From Achromobacter sp. Root83 (GTDB lineage: Bacteria; Pseudomonadota; Gammaproteobacteria; Burkholderiales; Burkholderiaceae_B), in NCBI RefSeq assembly GCF_001428845.1, contig NZ_LMIU01000025.1, positions 1,435 to 65,434 of the forward strand: DNA of 64,000 nt. The letters are read 5' to 3'. This document shows positions 41,558-51,555 of the stretch, piece after piece; position 1 is the first letter of the stretch; every line of letters begins with the position of its first letter. The notes under the pieces are model-generated. The model was not told the DNA's origin, did not search any database, and worked only from the letters and a program-made list of their open reading frames with translations. The translations under genes were made by a program, and so were the position numbers.

Positions 41558-42964
41558 TCAGGGGGCCGCCGCCTTGTCCTTGAAAATGACCCCGTCCTTC
41601 ATGATCAGCAGGAAGTTCTTGTCCGGATCGCCAATCAGCGAGATGTCCTGCAGCGGATCGCCGTCGACCAGAAGCAGATCGGCAAGCGCGCCTTCCCGCA
41701 GCACGCCCAGTTCCCCGCGATACGGATTGCGCAGGCCGGACAGTTTCAGAAGCTGCGCGTTCGTGCCGGTCGCCATGATCAGCGTTTGCGCCGGGGTGTA
41801 CCACCGGGTCAGGCTCGCCAGGATCTTGCCCTGCTGTTCGGCCAGCGCGCTCGAAAACAGGATGTCGGTGCCGAACGCGGTCTTCAGCTTGTATTTGATC
41901 GCAAGCTGGTATGTCCTGTCGGTGCCGGCGAAGACCTCCTGGGCTTTCTCCCATTGGTCGGAACCCTTCGGAAATGCATCCGCGAGCGCGTCGGGGAAAG
42001 GCTGCGTGCTGAGCCAGATGCCCGCCTTGCCCATCATCTGCGCGGTTTCCTCGTCCATCAAGCTACCGTGCTCGATGCACAGGACGCCGGCCTTGATCGC
42101 CTGCTGGATCGCGGCCGGCGTGTAGGCGTGAACCGCCACGTAGGTGCCCCAGTTCGTCGCCGCTTCCACGGCCGCCCTGACCTCGGGCTCGGTGAAGGTC
42201 ACGACGTCCAGCGGGCTGTGGGGCGACGACACGCCCCCGCCCGCGGTCAGCTTGATCTGCGTGGCGCCATGCATGAGCTGCTCCCGTGTGCGCAGGCGCA
42301 CCTCGTCGGGACTGTCGGCGATGGCGCTGTCGCCCGCGATATCGTGCCTGGATGCCGGCACGCCCTGCGCGCGAGGCAGGTCCTGCATGGAACGGAAATC
42401 GCCATGTCCGCTGGTCACGCTGATCATGGCCCCGGAAGGATAGATGCGCGGCCCCGGGATCACGCCCTGGTCCACCGCCTGTTTCAGGCTGAACACCGCG
42501 CCGCCCAGATCGCGCACCGTGGTGAATCCGCGCATCAGCGTCTTGCGCGCCTCGGTGCCGGCGACGATGTTCAGATAGCCCACGTCCTGGGTCATTGCCG
42601 CCGCCACGGGCACGCCCACGAACATGCTGTGCCAATGCATGTCGATCAGGCCGGGCATCAAGGTGCGGCCGCCCCCGTTGATGACTCTTGCGCCGTCGGC
42701 GGGAATCTTGTCGCGCGAGACTTTGCGGATGATATTGCCCTGCACGAGCACGCTGCTCGGCGGACTCAGCTCTGACGACACGCCGTCGAATATGCGCACG
42801 TCTTCGAACAGGATTCTGGACGCCGCGGCAGCCTTGGCCTGATCGGCCTTGGCCTGCGCGGCAAGTGGATCCTGCCCTGCCGCCGGCAGTTCATGGGACA
42901 GCGCTGCCGCAGCGCTGAAAAGCAGCGCGCATGCGCCGAATGCGATACCGGGCCTGATGGACAT
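41558..42964 (-). CDS. Exported amidohydrolase (imidazolonepropionase/prolidase-like)
   Basis: Metal-dependent hydrolase of 468 residues with a signal peptide (FGACALLFSAAAALSHE). Metal ligands are visible: MHWH after MPGLID, the bridging lysine in IKLTAGGG, histidines in YVAVHAYTP and LCIEHGSL, and the aspartate in FGTDILF. This COG1228 subgroup contains enzymes that release C-terminal basic amino acids from dipeptides or N-acyl derivatives, as I recall from characterised Caulobacter members. Its position after arcA and two ArcD antiporters suggests supply of arginine. The start at 42964 has AAGGA six bases upstream; the ATG at 42970 is too close to it. Confidence 0.88.
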   Translation of the reverse strand: MSIRPGIAFGACALLFSAAAALSHELPAAGQDPLAAQAKADQAKAAAASRILFEDVRIFDGVSSELSPPSSVLVQGNIIRKVSRDKIPADGARVINGGGRTLMPGLIDMHWHSMFVGVPVAAAMTQDVGYLNIVAGTEARKTLMRGFTTVRDLGGAVFSLKQAVDQGVIPGPRIYPSGAMISVTSGHGDFRSMQDLPRAQGVPASRHDIAGDSAIADSPDEVRLRTREQLMHGATQIKLTAGGGVSSPHSPLDVVTFTEPEVRAAVEAATNWGTYVAVHAYTPAAIQQAIKAGVLCIEHGSLMDEETAQMMGKAGIWLSTQPFPDALADAFPKGSDQWEKAQEVFAGTDRTYQLAIKYKLKTAFGTDILFSSALAEQQGKILASLTRWYTPAQTLIMATGTNAQLLKLSGLRNPYRGELGVLREGALADLLLVDGDPLQDISLIGDPDKNFLLIMKDGVIFKDKAAAP

Positions 42965-42997
42965 GGACATTCCTTTCGTTGAAATCCCGCCCTGGCT

Positions 42998-44818
42998 TCA
43001 GGACGGAAACAGAATCGGGATCAGCGTCACGCTGACAAGCAGGGAAAAGACGGTCAGCGGCGTTCCCAGTTTCAGGTAATCGGAAAAACCGAAGCCGCCC
43101 GCCACGCTGACCAGCGCGTTCGACGGCGTGGAAACCGGCGACATGAACGCCGCGGACGAGGCGATGGCGACCGTCATCGCGAACGCATACGGCGAGGCAT
43201 GCAGGTTCTCGGCGATGCTGATCGCCACGGGCCCCATCAGCACGGCGGTGGCCGTTCCCGACACGACAATGCCCAGGCTCACCGTGGCCAGGAACACCAG
43301 CGCGAGCTGGCCATAGATGCCCCAGCCGCCCGAGTAATGCAGCAGGAACTGCGCGGCCAGGTCCACCCCGCCGCTGCGCTCGAGCGCCAGCGCGAAGGGC
43401 AGCATCCCCACAATGAGTATCAGGGCGCGCCAGTTGATGGAGCGATACGCCACATCCAGGGTGACGCAGCCGAACAGGCCCATCATCAGGCACCCGATCA
43501 GGCCCGCCATCACATTGGGCACCCAGTCCGTCAGCATCAGGAAGATCACCGTGAACAGGGACAGCAGCGCATGCAGGGCGCGGTTGGGCACGGGCACCAG
43601 GGAATCGGCCTCGACCGGCATCGCCAGGCTCACCAGATCATGCTCCTCCGCCTGCAGCGAAAAAATGCCCGCCCAGGGTCCCACCACGAGCAGCGTGTCG
43701 CCCACCCTGAGCCGGGCTTCGGGCAGGTTGCGCACGGCCTTCTTGCCGCGCCAGAGCCCCACGACGAACAGCCCGTGCCGTTCCAGCACCACCGATTCGC
43801 GGGCGCTGGCCCCGACCAGCCGGGATTCCGACGGAACGATCACTTCAACCATGCCCACGTCCCGGGCCTGATCGGCGAAATACAGGCCCGCCACCGGCAG
43901 CCGCTTGAGCCGATGCCGGCCGCAGAAATCGTCGATGTCGAAGCTCTCGTCATCCATGTCGAGCAGCAGGATGTCGCCGGCCTCGAGCACGTCGTCCGCG
44001 GTCGCGCGCATCACCGCCCGGGCAAAGCGCGAACTGCGCTCGATCGCAATCACGCAGGCCGCCTTGCCGAGTTCGGCGCCGCAGGTTCCAAGCTGGCGCC
44101 CGACCAGGTCGGATTGTTCGGCGATGCGCAGGCGATAGGCCCTGTTTTGCAGCGAGTATTTCGCGGCCCAGTCTCCCAGGCTGGGCCGGCGGGTCCGGGT
44201 CTGGCTGCGGCCGGCGTCGATGAACCGCCGCGCGAACAGCATGTAGGCGACGCCGCCGGCCAGCACGACCGCGCCTATCGGCGTGAAGTCGAAGAACCGG
44301 AATCCCGTGTAGCCGGCGTACCCCAGCGCGCTGTTCAGCACCAGGTTGGGCGTGGTCGCGACCAGGGTCAGCATGCCGCTGATGGAAGCGGCCACGCCCA
44401 TGGGCATGAGGATTCTTCGGCTGGCCATGCCGGACTTCCGGGCGATCCGCAGCACGATGGGTATGAAGATGGCGACCACCGCGGTGGAGCTCATCACGGC
44501 GCCCATCAGGCCGACCGCGCCCATCACCAGCAGGACCAGCCAGTTTTCGCTCTTGCCGCCATGACGCAGCAGCAGATCGCCCACGGCCTGCGCGACGCCG
44601 GTGCGGACCAGCCCCTCTCCCACCACGAAGAGGCATGCGATCAATATGATGTTGGGATTGGAGAACCCGTCCAACGCCTCGCGGTACGAAATCGTGCCGC
44701 TCAGGGGCAGCAGCAGCATGACCAGCAGCGCGACCGCGTCCGACCGGGGACGGCCGACGACGAAGAGCACGATGGCCACGACCAGAATGGCCAGCACAAT
44801 CGCGAGATCGCTGCTCAT
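42998..44818 (-). CDS. SLC13/DASS-family permease with TrkA-C domains
   Basis: Inner-membrane transporter of 606 residues. The N-terminal half has helices with SSTAVVAIFIPIVLRIA and ATTPNLVLNSAL, the hairpin motifs of the divalent-anion:Na+ symporter family. The middle (about residues 205-370) carries two RCK/TrkA-C regulatory domains (RLRIAEQSDLVGRQLG; VIVPSESRLVGASAR). The C-terminal half repeats the transporter hairpin (SGTATAVLMGPVAISIA; MSPVSTPSNALVSVAGG). Substrates are probably dicarboxylates or sulfate. It ends 33 bases before the amidohydrolase start, in the same operon. Confidence 0.9.
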   Translation of the reverse strand: MSSDLAIVLAILVVAIVLFVVGRPRSDAVALLVMLLLPLSGTISYREALDGFSNPNIILIACLFVVGEGLVRTGVAQAVGDLLLRHGGKSENWLVLLVMGAVGLMGAVMSSTAVVAIFIPIVLRIARKSGMASRRILMPMGVAASISGMLTLVATTPNLVLNSALGYAGYTGFRFFDFTPIGAVVLAGGVAYMLFARRFIDAGRSQTRTRRPSLGDWAAKYSLQNRAYRLRIAEQSDLVGRQLGTCGAELGKAACVIAIERSSRFARAVMRATADDVLEAGDILLLDMDDESFDIDDFCGRHRLKRLPVAGLYFADQARDVGMVEVIVPSESRLVGASARESVVLERHGLFVVGLWRGKKAVRNLPEARLRVGDTLLVVGPWAGIFSLQAEEHDLVSLAMPVEADSLVPVPNRALHALLSLFTVIFLMLTDWVPNVMAGLIGCLMMGLFGCVTLDVAYRSINWRALILIVGMLPFALALERSGGVDLAAQFLLHYSGGWGIYGQLALVFLATVSLGIVVSGTATAVLMGPVAISIAENLHASPYAFAMTVAIASSAAFMSPVSTPSNALVSVAGGFGFSDYLKLGTPLTVFSLLVSVTLIPILFPS

Positions 44819-44850
44819 GGTGGCGGATTCCCCGGGACCATGGCCGCGCC

Positions 44851-46281
44851 CTAGAACGCCGTGTTGCCAGTGCTGACGGCCCAGACGCCGACGCCGCTGG
44901 TCGCCAGCACGACCAGCAATATCGGCCATTCGAACGGCGCGAAGATGTTGCCTCGCTGTTCGCGCCGCGCAATCAGGAACAGTATCGTGCCCGGCGCGTA
45001 GATCAGCGCCGAGAGCACGAAGTACCGGAAACCTCCCGCATACACCAGTCCGGCCGCATAGACGGTCGCCACGACGGCCAGCCCCAGTTCGAAGCTCCGT
45101 CGCCGGCTCCAGCCGTTGTAGGCGTCTCCGCGCACCGCCACCATCAGGCCGAACCCCGCCACGAAGAAATACGGAATCAGGCTCATCGAGCTGGCCATGT
45201 TTTTGATCAGCACGAAGGTATCTTCAGTGAAAAGCGTGACGATCAGGAACCCCTGCACGATGCCGTTGCTGAGCCACAAGGCGGCCGCCGGCACGCCGTG
45301 GCGATTCTCGCGGCCCAGGAACGCGGGCATGATGGCCGCATGCGCCGCTGCCCGCAAGACTTCGGCGGCCAGCAGGATCCAGGCCAGGTAGGCGCCCGCC
45401 ACCGACACCATCAGCCCCACGCTGACCAGTATGCCGCCCCACGGGCCGACGATCGATCTCAGCACGCCGGACAGCGACGGGTTGCGCAGCGCCGCCAGTT
45501 CCGCGCGCGGCAGGACCCCATAGGAGAGCATCGTCACCAGCACCAGCAAGGTCAGCACCAGCAGAAAGCCGAGCACCGTGGCGACCGCGACGTCATCCCT
45601 GCGCTTGGCATAGCGCGAATACACGCTCGCGCCCTCCACGCCCAGGAACACAAACACGGTGACCAGCATGGTGTTGCGGACCTGCTCCGCCAGCGTTCCC
45701 ATGCCCTGCGCGTTCTGCCCTTCCAGGATGTTCTGGCGCAGCACGTCCAGGTCCACGGCAAGGCCCGCGACGATGATGAAAATGACGATGGGGACGATCT
45801 TGGCGATCGTCACCACCGTGTTCATGCCGGTGGCCTGGCGTATTCCGCGCAAGATCGCGAAATGCGTGGACCATAGCAAGACGGACGACACCAGCACGGC
45901 CGGAACCGTGTCGCCATCGCCAAAGAAGGGAAACACGGCGCCCAGCGTCGCCTTGAACACAACGAAATAGCTGACATTTCCCAGGCAGGCGGCCGTCCAA
46001 TAACCCAGGGCTGCCAGAAACCCGATGTAGCGTCCGAAGCCGGCCTTGGCATAGGCGAAAATGCCGGCGTCCAGATCAGGACGCCGGCGCGACAGGAATT
46101 GGAAGACCATCGCCAGCGTCAGCATGCCGGTGCCGGCGATGGTCCAGGCGACCAGTCCGCCGATGGGCCCGGTATTGCGCGCGAAGATGCTGGGCAGGGA
46201 GAATATCCCCGCCCCCACCATCGAACCCACCACCATGGCGGCCAGCGCCATGCGAGAAAGTTTGGCAGTTTCCACGCTCAC
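44851..46281 (-). CDS. APC-family basic amino acid antiporter, ArcD-like (second copy)
   Basis: Transporter of 476 residues with about twelve or thirteen hydrophobic helices, beginning [20 protein letters not shown], the APC substrate-binding signature. It matches the arginine:ornithine antiporter group (YjdE/ArcD-like). It starts with GTG at 46281, with AGGAGG five bases upstream. Clear similarity in order and spacing to the ArcD upstream of arcA suggests paralogues. It lies directly downstream of arcA. Confidence 0.9.
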   Translation of the reverse strand: MSVETAKLSRMALAAMVVGSMVGAGIFSLPSIFARNTGPIGGLVAWTIAGTGMLTLAMVFQFLSRRRPDLDAGIFAYAKAGFGRYIGFLAALGYWTAACLGNVSYFVVFKATLGAVFPFFGDGDTVPAVLVSSVLLWSTHFAILRGIRQATGMNTVVTIAKIVPIVIFIIVAGLAVDLDVLRQNILEGQNAQGMGTLAEQVRNTMLVTVFVFLGVEGASVYSRYAKRRDDVAVATVLGFLLVLTLLVLVTMLSYGVLPRAELAALRNPSLSGVLRSIVGPWGGILVSVGLMVSVAGAYLAWILLAAEVLRAAAHAAIMPAFLGRENRHGVPAAALWLSNGIVQGFLIVTLFTEDTFVLIKNMASSMSLIPYFFVAGFGLMVAVRGDAYNGWSRRRSFELGLAVVATVYAAGLVYAGGFRYFVLSALIYAPGTILFLIARREQRGNIFAPFEWPILLVVLATSGVGVWAVSTGNTAF

Positions 46282-46371
46282 GATCGCCTCCTGAGCAATC
46301 TCCGCTTACCCATGCTTCGGCCGGAGCGGGAACCCGCCCGCCGGGTTCCGCCCGCGGCACGCCTGTCCGCC

Positions 46372-47613
46372 CTAGGCGGGGTCCCGGGAAATGGGGCAGG
46401 TCATGCAGTGGCCGCCGCCCCGGCCGCGCCCCAGTTCCGCGCCGACGAAGGTGATGACCTCGATGCCCGCCTTGCGCAGCAGCGTGTTCGTGTACACGTT
46501 GCGGTCATAGGCAAGCACGACCCCCGGCGAAATCGCAACCAGGTTGGCGCCGCTATCCCACTGCGTACGCTCCCGCAGGTAGGCATTGCCGCCGGTCTCG
46601 ACGACGCGCATCTTCTTGACCCCCAGGGCCTCGCCGATCACCTCCACCAGCGACCCCTTGTCCTTGTGCAGCTCCAATTGGCCCGGACCTTTGCCCGGAC
46701 GGTAGGAAAAGGCCTGGATGTTGTTGACGATGTCCGGGTACATCAGCACGCAGTCGCGGTCCGCGAACGTCAGCACCGTGTCCAGATGCATGGCGGCGCG
46801 CAGCTTGGGCATGGCCGCGACGATCACCCGGTCCACCGCGTTCTTCGCGAACAGGGCGGCCGCGAGCTGGCTGATGGCCTGGCGCGAGGTGCGTTCGCTC
46901 ATGCCTATCATCACCGTGCGGTTACCGATCGGCATGACGTCGCCGCCTTCAAGCGTGGCCAGCCCGTGGTCGGCCGTCGGGTCGCCCCACCACACGTTCA
47001 CCTTGCCGGCAAAACGCGGATGGAACTTGTAGATCGACGAAGTCAGAATCGTCTCTTCATGACGCGCGGGCCAGTACAACGGATTGAGCGTGACGCCGCC
47101 GTAGATCCAGCAAGTGGTGTCGCGCGTGTACAGCGTGTTGGGAACGGGCGGCAGCAGGTATTCGGTAACGCCGGCCGCTTCCTTGATGAGCATCAGCTGT
47201 TCGCCGCCGATGGATTCCGGGAACTCCTCGGTGGACAGTCCCCCGATCAGCGTTTCCGCCAGCTTGCGCGCCGGCAGCCCGTCCAGGTAGCTGCGGATCT
47301 CGTCGATCAACCCCAGGCCCACCTGGTTGGCCACGACCTGGTTGTCGAGAATCCACTTCCGCGCTTCAGGAATCTCGACCGTTTCGGCCAGAAGGTTATG
47401 CATTTCGATGACGTCGACGCCGCGGTCGCGCATCTTGGTGATGAAGTCGAAATGGTCCCGCTTGGCGTTGTCCACCCACATGACGTCGTCAAACAGCAGC
47501 GCGTCGCAATTGGATGGGGTCAATCTCTCGTGGGCCCGGCCCGGCGCGCATACCATCACGGTGCGCAGTTGCCCGACTTCTGAATGGACTCCAAATTCTT
47601 CGGTATCAGCCAT
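46372..47613 (-). CDS. arcA: Arginine deiminase
   Basis: Converts L-arginine to citrulline and ammonia in the cytoplasm. The protein of 413 residues has family-typical length and motifs: HLLAE-like [42 protein letters not shown], the catalytic histidine in [12 protein letters not shown], and the catalytic cysteine in the C-terminal [16 protein letters not shown] precedes the ATG. It lies between two ArcD-like antiporter genes; no ornithine carbamoyltransferase (arcB) or carbamate kinase (arcC) gene is in the window. Confidence 0.97.
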   Translation of the reverse strand: MADTEEFGVHSEVGQLRTVMVCAPGRAHERLTPSNCDALLFDDVMWVDNAKRDHFDFITKMRDRGVDVIEMHNLLAETVEIPEARKWILDNQVVANQVGLGLIDEIRSYLDGLPARKLAETLIGGLSTEEFPESIGGEQLMLIKEAAGVTEYLLPPVPNTLYTRDTTCWIYGGVTLNPLYWPARHEETILTSSIYKFHPRFAGKVNVWWGDPTADHGLATLEGGDVMPIGNRTVMIGMSERTSRQAISQLAAALFAKNAVDRVIVAAMPKLRAAMHLDTVLTFADRDCVLMYPDIVNNIQAFSYRPGKGPGQLELHKDKGSLVEVIGEALGVKKMRVVETGGNAYLRERTQWDSGANLVAISPGVVLAYDRNVYTNTLLRKAGIEVITFVGAELGRGRGGGHCMTCPISRDPA

Positions 47614-47629
47614 GACTAGCTCCCAGACG

Positions 47630-49051
47630 TTAAATGGCGATCCAGCCGTAGACCAGGCCGACGATAGCGGCCAGGCATCCGATGCACGCCACGATGAAAA
47701 CGATCAACTCCCACCCTTTGAAGAGCGATCTGCCTTGCTCGCGCCGAGCCCAGAAATACAGGACCGTCCCAGGCGCGTACAACAGTGCCGACAGCAATAC
47801 GAACTTCAGGCCTCCGGCGAAGATCATGAAGGCGGTGTACAGGGCCGCGATGGCGGCCAGTATCAGATCGCGGTTGCGGTCCTTGCCGTCGATATAGGTC
47901 TCTCCGCGCTTGGCCAGCATGAATCCGAACGCGGCGACCAGGAAGTACGGAATCAGCGACATCGCGCTGGTCAGGCTGAGCATCAGGGCGAACGCGTCGC
48001 GCGACCAATACGTGCTGATGACGAAGAGCTGCACGATGATGTTGGTCACCCACAGCGCCACGACGGGCACGCCGTTCTTGTTCTCGCGGGCGAACGCGCG
48101 CGGCATGTCTTCGTTCTTCGAGGCCGCATGCATCACCTCGGCGCAGATCAGCGACCAGGCCAGATAGGCGCCCAGCACCGAAATGATGAGCCCCGCGCTG
48201 ACGAACACGGCGCCCCAGGGCCCCACCACCGATTCCAGCACCCCGGCCATGGACGGCTGGCGCAGCCCGGCGATGTCTCCCTGTTCCATGACCGCGTAGG
48301 GCAGCAGCGTGACCAGCACCATCAGGCACAGCGCGGTGACAAACCCGATCAGCGTGGCCACCCCCACGTGCGATCGCTTGGTGGCGAACCGGGAATAGAC
48401 GCTGGCGCCCTCGATGCCGAGAAAGACGAAGACGGTCACCAGCATGGTCAGCCGCACCTGCTCGAAGAGGCTGTAGCCGCTGCGGTCGCCCCAGAAGTTG
48501 ACGCGAAACAGATCGAGCTTGAAGGCGATGGCCAGCACGATGATGAAGACCACGATCGGGATGATCTTGGCCACCGTCACCACGGCGTTGATGAACGCCG
48601 CCTGCTGCACGCCGCGCAGGATCATGAAGTGGAACAGCCAGATCCCCACCGAGGCCGTCGCGATCGCGATCACCGTGTTGCCGTCTCCGAAGATCGGAAA
48701 GAAGGCGCCCAGCGTGGACTTGATCAGCACCCAGTACGACACGTTGCCGATGCAGCTTCCGATCCAGTAGCCGAACGCCGACAGAAAGCCCAGATAATCG
48801 CCGAAGCCCGCCTTGGCGTAGGCGAACACGCCCGCGTCAAGTTCGGGCTTGCGTTCGGCCAGCGACTGGAATACCCGCGCCAGCGTGTACATGCCCGCGC
48901 CGGCAATGATCCACGCGATCACGGCGCCAACCACGCCGGTCGCGCCGCCAAAGGTTCTGGGCAGGGAGAAGATCCCGGCGCCGATCATCGAACCCACCAC
49001 CATGCCGGTCAAGGCAAGCAATCCTAGCTTCTTGGGAGTACTGCTTTCCAT
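47630..49051 (-). CDS. arcD: Arginine:ornithine antiporter, ArcD-type (APC family)
   Basis: Transporter of 473 residues with the APC N-terminal signature [20 protein letters not shown] and about twelve or thirteen helices. It belongs to the basic amino acid/polyamine antiporter group that exchanges arginine for ornithine (or citrulline). The second of two adjacent ATGs (49051) is preferred because GGAGG is then six bases away; the first (49054) is possible. It is located 16 bases upstream of arcA, which supports an arginine deiminase function. Confidence 0.9.
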   Translation of the reverse strand: MESSTPKKLGLLALTGMVVGSMIGAGIFSLPRTFGGATGVVGAVIAWIIAGAGMYTLARVFQSLAERKPELDAGVFAYAKAGFGDYLGFLSAFGYWIGSCIGNVSYWVLIKSTLGAFFPIFGDGNTVIAIATASVGIWLFHFMILRGVQQAAFINAVVTVAKIIPIVVFIIVLAIAFKLDLFRVNFWGDRSGYSLFEQVRLTMLVTVFVFLGIEGASVYSRFATKRSHVGVATLIGFVTALCLMVLVTLLPYAVMEQGDIAGLRQPSMAGVLESVVGPWGAVFVSAGLIISVLGAYLAWSLICAEVMHAASKNEDMPRAFARENKNGVPVVALWVTNIIVQLFVISTYWSRDAFALMLSLTSAMSLIPYFLVAAFGFMLAKRGETYIDGKDRNRDLILAAIAALYTAFMIFAGGLKFVLLSALLYAPGTVLYFWARREQGRSLFKGWELIVFIVACIGCLAAIVGLVYGWIAI

Positions 49052-49075
49052 CATGCACCTCCAAAATTGAGCAAA

Positions 49076-50068
49076 TCAGCTTTTTGAAGCCTCTCGGTTG
49101 AAATTGGCGGTGGCGGTATACACCGTCGTCATGGTGATAAGCAGCGGCACGCCGATGAAAGTGCCGGGGATGCCCCACACCAGTCCCCAGAAAAACACCG
49201 CAACCATCACCATCAGCGGCGATAAGGAGAAAGCGCTGCCAGCCAGCCTGGGTTCCAGATAGCAGCCGTAAACAATCTGTATGCAGTTCAGGACCACGAG
49301 CACCGCGATGCTGGTCTGAAGGGATCCGTACTGGACAAAGGCAAAGAACGCGGGGAAGACCGTCGCGACCAGGGGGCCCAGGAAGGGGATGTAGTTCAGC
49401 AGGAACGCCAGCCCGCCCCAGGCGGTCGCCAATTCAAGTCCCGCATAGATCGCGAACAGCCAGACCGTCACGCCGGTCAACACGCTGGCCACGGTGCGGA
49501 TCACCATGTACCGGCGCAGCTTGCTGGCCACCTGGCGGGCGATTTCCATCCATCGCCTGGCACGCTCCTCGCCCAGCAGGCGGTTCATCCGGTCGGGGGC
49601 TTCGTCCAGTTCGAACAGGCCCAGGGCGATGAAGACGAAGGACAGGAATATCAGCCCCAGCATGCTGTTGATCCGTACAGCGATCTCCTGGATGGCCCGG
49701 ACCAGCCAGGAAACATTGAAGCTGTCCTGGAACATGCGGATCACCAGCGCCCCATGCGGGTGCAGGGTCTCGGTCTCCAGCGTGAACAGGCGCTGGAAGC
49801 GCCCTGCATTGGCCATGACCCACTGAGCCACCAGGCTGAAGCCCCAGCCCGCCAGTGACAGGAACACGAGCGAGACGGCCAGCGTGACCAGCAGGACCGC
49901 GATGGCCGCCAGCGGCGCGGGCATCTTGCGGCCCAGGGACTGCCGCAACGGCGCCACCAGGCAGATCAGGAACAACGCGAACGTCAAGGGCACGAAGACC
50001 GGGCTGGCCAGGTACAGCAGGCCCAGTATCAAGATGGCGCAGATTCCGGACAATGCGAAGGACGTCAT
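49076..50068 (-). CDS. AI-2E/PerM-family membrane protein
   Basis: Membrane protein of 330 residues with eight predicted helices in the PerM-like arrangement: paired helices at the N-terminus (SGICAILILGLLYLASPVFV), a middle amphipathic region and a C-terminal cluster with LNYIPFLGPLVATVFPAFFA and SLSPLMVMVAVFFWGLVWGI. The family includes TqsA (autoinducer-2 export) and Na+/H+ antiporter-like members, so the substrate is uncertain. Its ATG at 50068 overlaps the stop of the upstream hydrolase gene (ATGA), tying it to the efflux operon. Confidence 0.9.
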   Translation of the reverse strand: MTSFALSGICAILILGLLYLASPVFVPLTFALFLICLVAPLRQSLGRKMPAPLAAIAVLLVTLAVSLVFLSLAGWGFSLVAQWVMANAGRFQRLFTLETETLHPHGALVIRMFQDSFNVSWLVRAIQEIAVRINSMLGLIFLSFVFIALGLFELDEAPDRMNRLLGEERARRWMEIARQVASKLRRYMVIRTVASVLTGVTVWLFAIYAGLELATAWGGLAFLLNYIPFLGPLVATVFPAFFAFVQYGSLQTSIAVLVVLNCIQIVYGCYLEPRLAGSAFSLSPLMVMVAVFFWGLVWGIPGTFIGVPLLITMTTVYTATANFNREASKS

Positions 50069-51555
50069 CTTGGTATCACCCCGTCAACACGGTTGATCAG
50101 ATAGGCATAGAAGGGATTCGAGGTCAGCCGGGTCAGCGTGTCCATGCCGATGACGAAGGCGCCTACCTCGCCCCGCATCGACATCGCGCCCAGGCTGATT
50201 CCAAACTCCTCGATGTTGTCCGGGTGCATTCCGTACAGGGCGTCATTGGTCGGAAAGGGCAGCGCCACGTGCGATAAGGAATAGACCTCGCGCGGATAAT
50301 CCAAGCCGATGGGGCGTTCCACGATCTCGGTGGAGTTGGCCTCGATCACACGCGCGACCATCGCGCTGGACGCCTCGGTGGCGTTAGTCACGATGGTCAG
50401 CCGGTAGTTGCGCTTTTCGCCGGGAAGCGTGCCCGCCAGGGACCAGGCCACGCCCCGGCGAAACAGCGGCCCGAGCTTCGTGGCGCGGTTCAGGTCGAAC
50501 AGCACCAGGTCGCTGCCATTGGCGGGCAGGCGCGCGTACAGGGCATTGATGAGCGCGCGCGTGCTGACCGTGAAGTCCAGGACCGAATGGAAGGTGATGA
50601 CGGGCGGCAGGCGCTCCAGATTGCCCGACCGCTGCTGCGCGGCGATCCTGTCCTGCAGCGTCTGCGTCAGCTCGAACGACTGGCGGGCCGCGTGGACGGG
50701 GAAGGAGTTGTACTTGAATGGGTTGAACTCGGGAACGATGCTCAGCCAGGCGGCCTTGGCGAAGGCCGGCAGCACGGCGGGCAGGCCGGCCAGCCCCGCG
50801 AAGCGCGCGAAGGCCGTGATGCCGACCATCGGCGAGATCAGCACCAGCCGGTCGGGCGCGCCCAGCTTGGGGTCATCAAGCGCATCCAGCGCGTGCATCA
50901 GGGCCAGCGCGCCGCCGTTTGAAAACCCCACCAGGTGCAACGGCAGGGGGGCGGGCACGCGGCGGCGGGCTTCGCGCACGGCAAGCCGCGTGGCCGCCGC
51001 CCAGTCTTCCCAATGGGCCTCCGTCAGGCCGCCGGGCACCGTGCCATGGCCCGGCATCCGGATGGCGATGGCCACGTAGCCCACGGACTGGTAATGCGCG
51101 GCGATGTGCCTCAGGCTGTAAGGAGAATCGGTGAGCCCGTGCAACAGCACGGCCACGCCCACGGGCTCGCCGGCCGGCAGCAGCACGAACGATCGGTTCC
51201 AGTCATGCGCGAAATGCTCTGGATACACTTTCGCGCCCGAAAAATACCGGTTGCTGTCCACCTTGTCTTCCGGCTGCAGCGTGTCGCCCACGTTCTGCCG
51301 CACCAGCGCAAAGAGCTTTTCCTCGTGCGCGAGGTAATCCTGCCAGGAGCTCCGGTCCAGCCGATCCGCATCCATGTCCTCCGGCACATAGGTGTGCCAG
51401 GCCGCCAGCGGCGGGCCTTGCTGGATGTCGTAGAGCCTGACACCCATCAGGGTGCCGGCGATCAACACCACGCCCACGGCCAGAATCACGGCCGCCTTCT
51501 TCAGACGCCGCCACGACACGCTGGGCGCGGATCCGGCCGTCTTTTCTCTGTTCAC
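50065..51555 (-). CDS. Membrane-anchored alpha/beta hydrolase
   Basis: Protein of 496 residues with one N-terminal membrane segment (AAVILAVGVVLIAGTLMGV) and a large alpha/beta hydrolase domain. The oxyanion loop follows VLLHGLTDSP, the nucleophile elbow is GFSNGG and the catalytic histidine is in SLSHVALPFP. Substrate unknown; esterase or lipase activity is plausible, on the periplasmic face. The GTG start at 51555 overlaps the stop of the outer-membrane factor gene (GTGA), and its own stop overlaps the PerM-like gene. It is therefore an integral member of the RND operon. Confidence 0.88.
   Translation of the reverse strand: MNREKTAGSAPSVSWRRLKKAAVILAVGVVLIAGTLMGVRLYDIQQGPPLAAWHTYVPEDMDADRLDRSSWQDYLAHEEKLFALVRQNVGDTLQPEDKVDSNRYFSGAKVYPEHFAHDWNRSFVLLPAGEPVGVAVLLHGLTDSPYSLRHIAAHYQSVGYVAIAIRMPGHGTVPGGLTEAHWEDWAAATRLAVREARRRVPAPLPLHLVGFSNGGALALMHALDALDDPKLGAPDRLVLISPMVGITAFARFAGLAGLPAVLPAFAKAAWLSIVPEFNPFKYNSFPVHAARQSFELTQTLQDRIAAQQRSGNLERLPPVITFHSVLDFTVSTRALINALYARLPANGSDLVLFDLNRATKLGPLFRRGVAWSLAGTLPGEKRNYRLTIVTNATEASSAMVARVIEANSTEIVERPIGLDYPREVYSLSHVALPFPTNDALYGMHPDNIEEFGISLGAMSMRGEVGAFVIGMDTLTRLTSNPFYAYLINRVDGVIPR

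Noticed and set aside
43199..44854. Long plus-strand open frame opposite the SLC13 permease
   Set aside because: It is antisense shadow, with His/Gln/Arg-rich composition and no ribosome-binding site. The minus-strand protein has clear transporter motifs.
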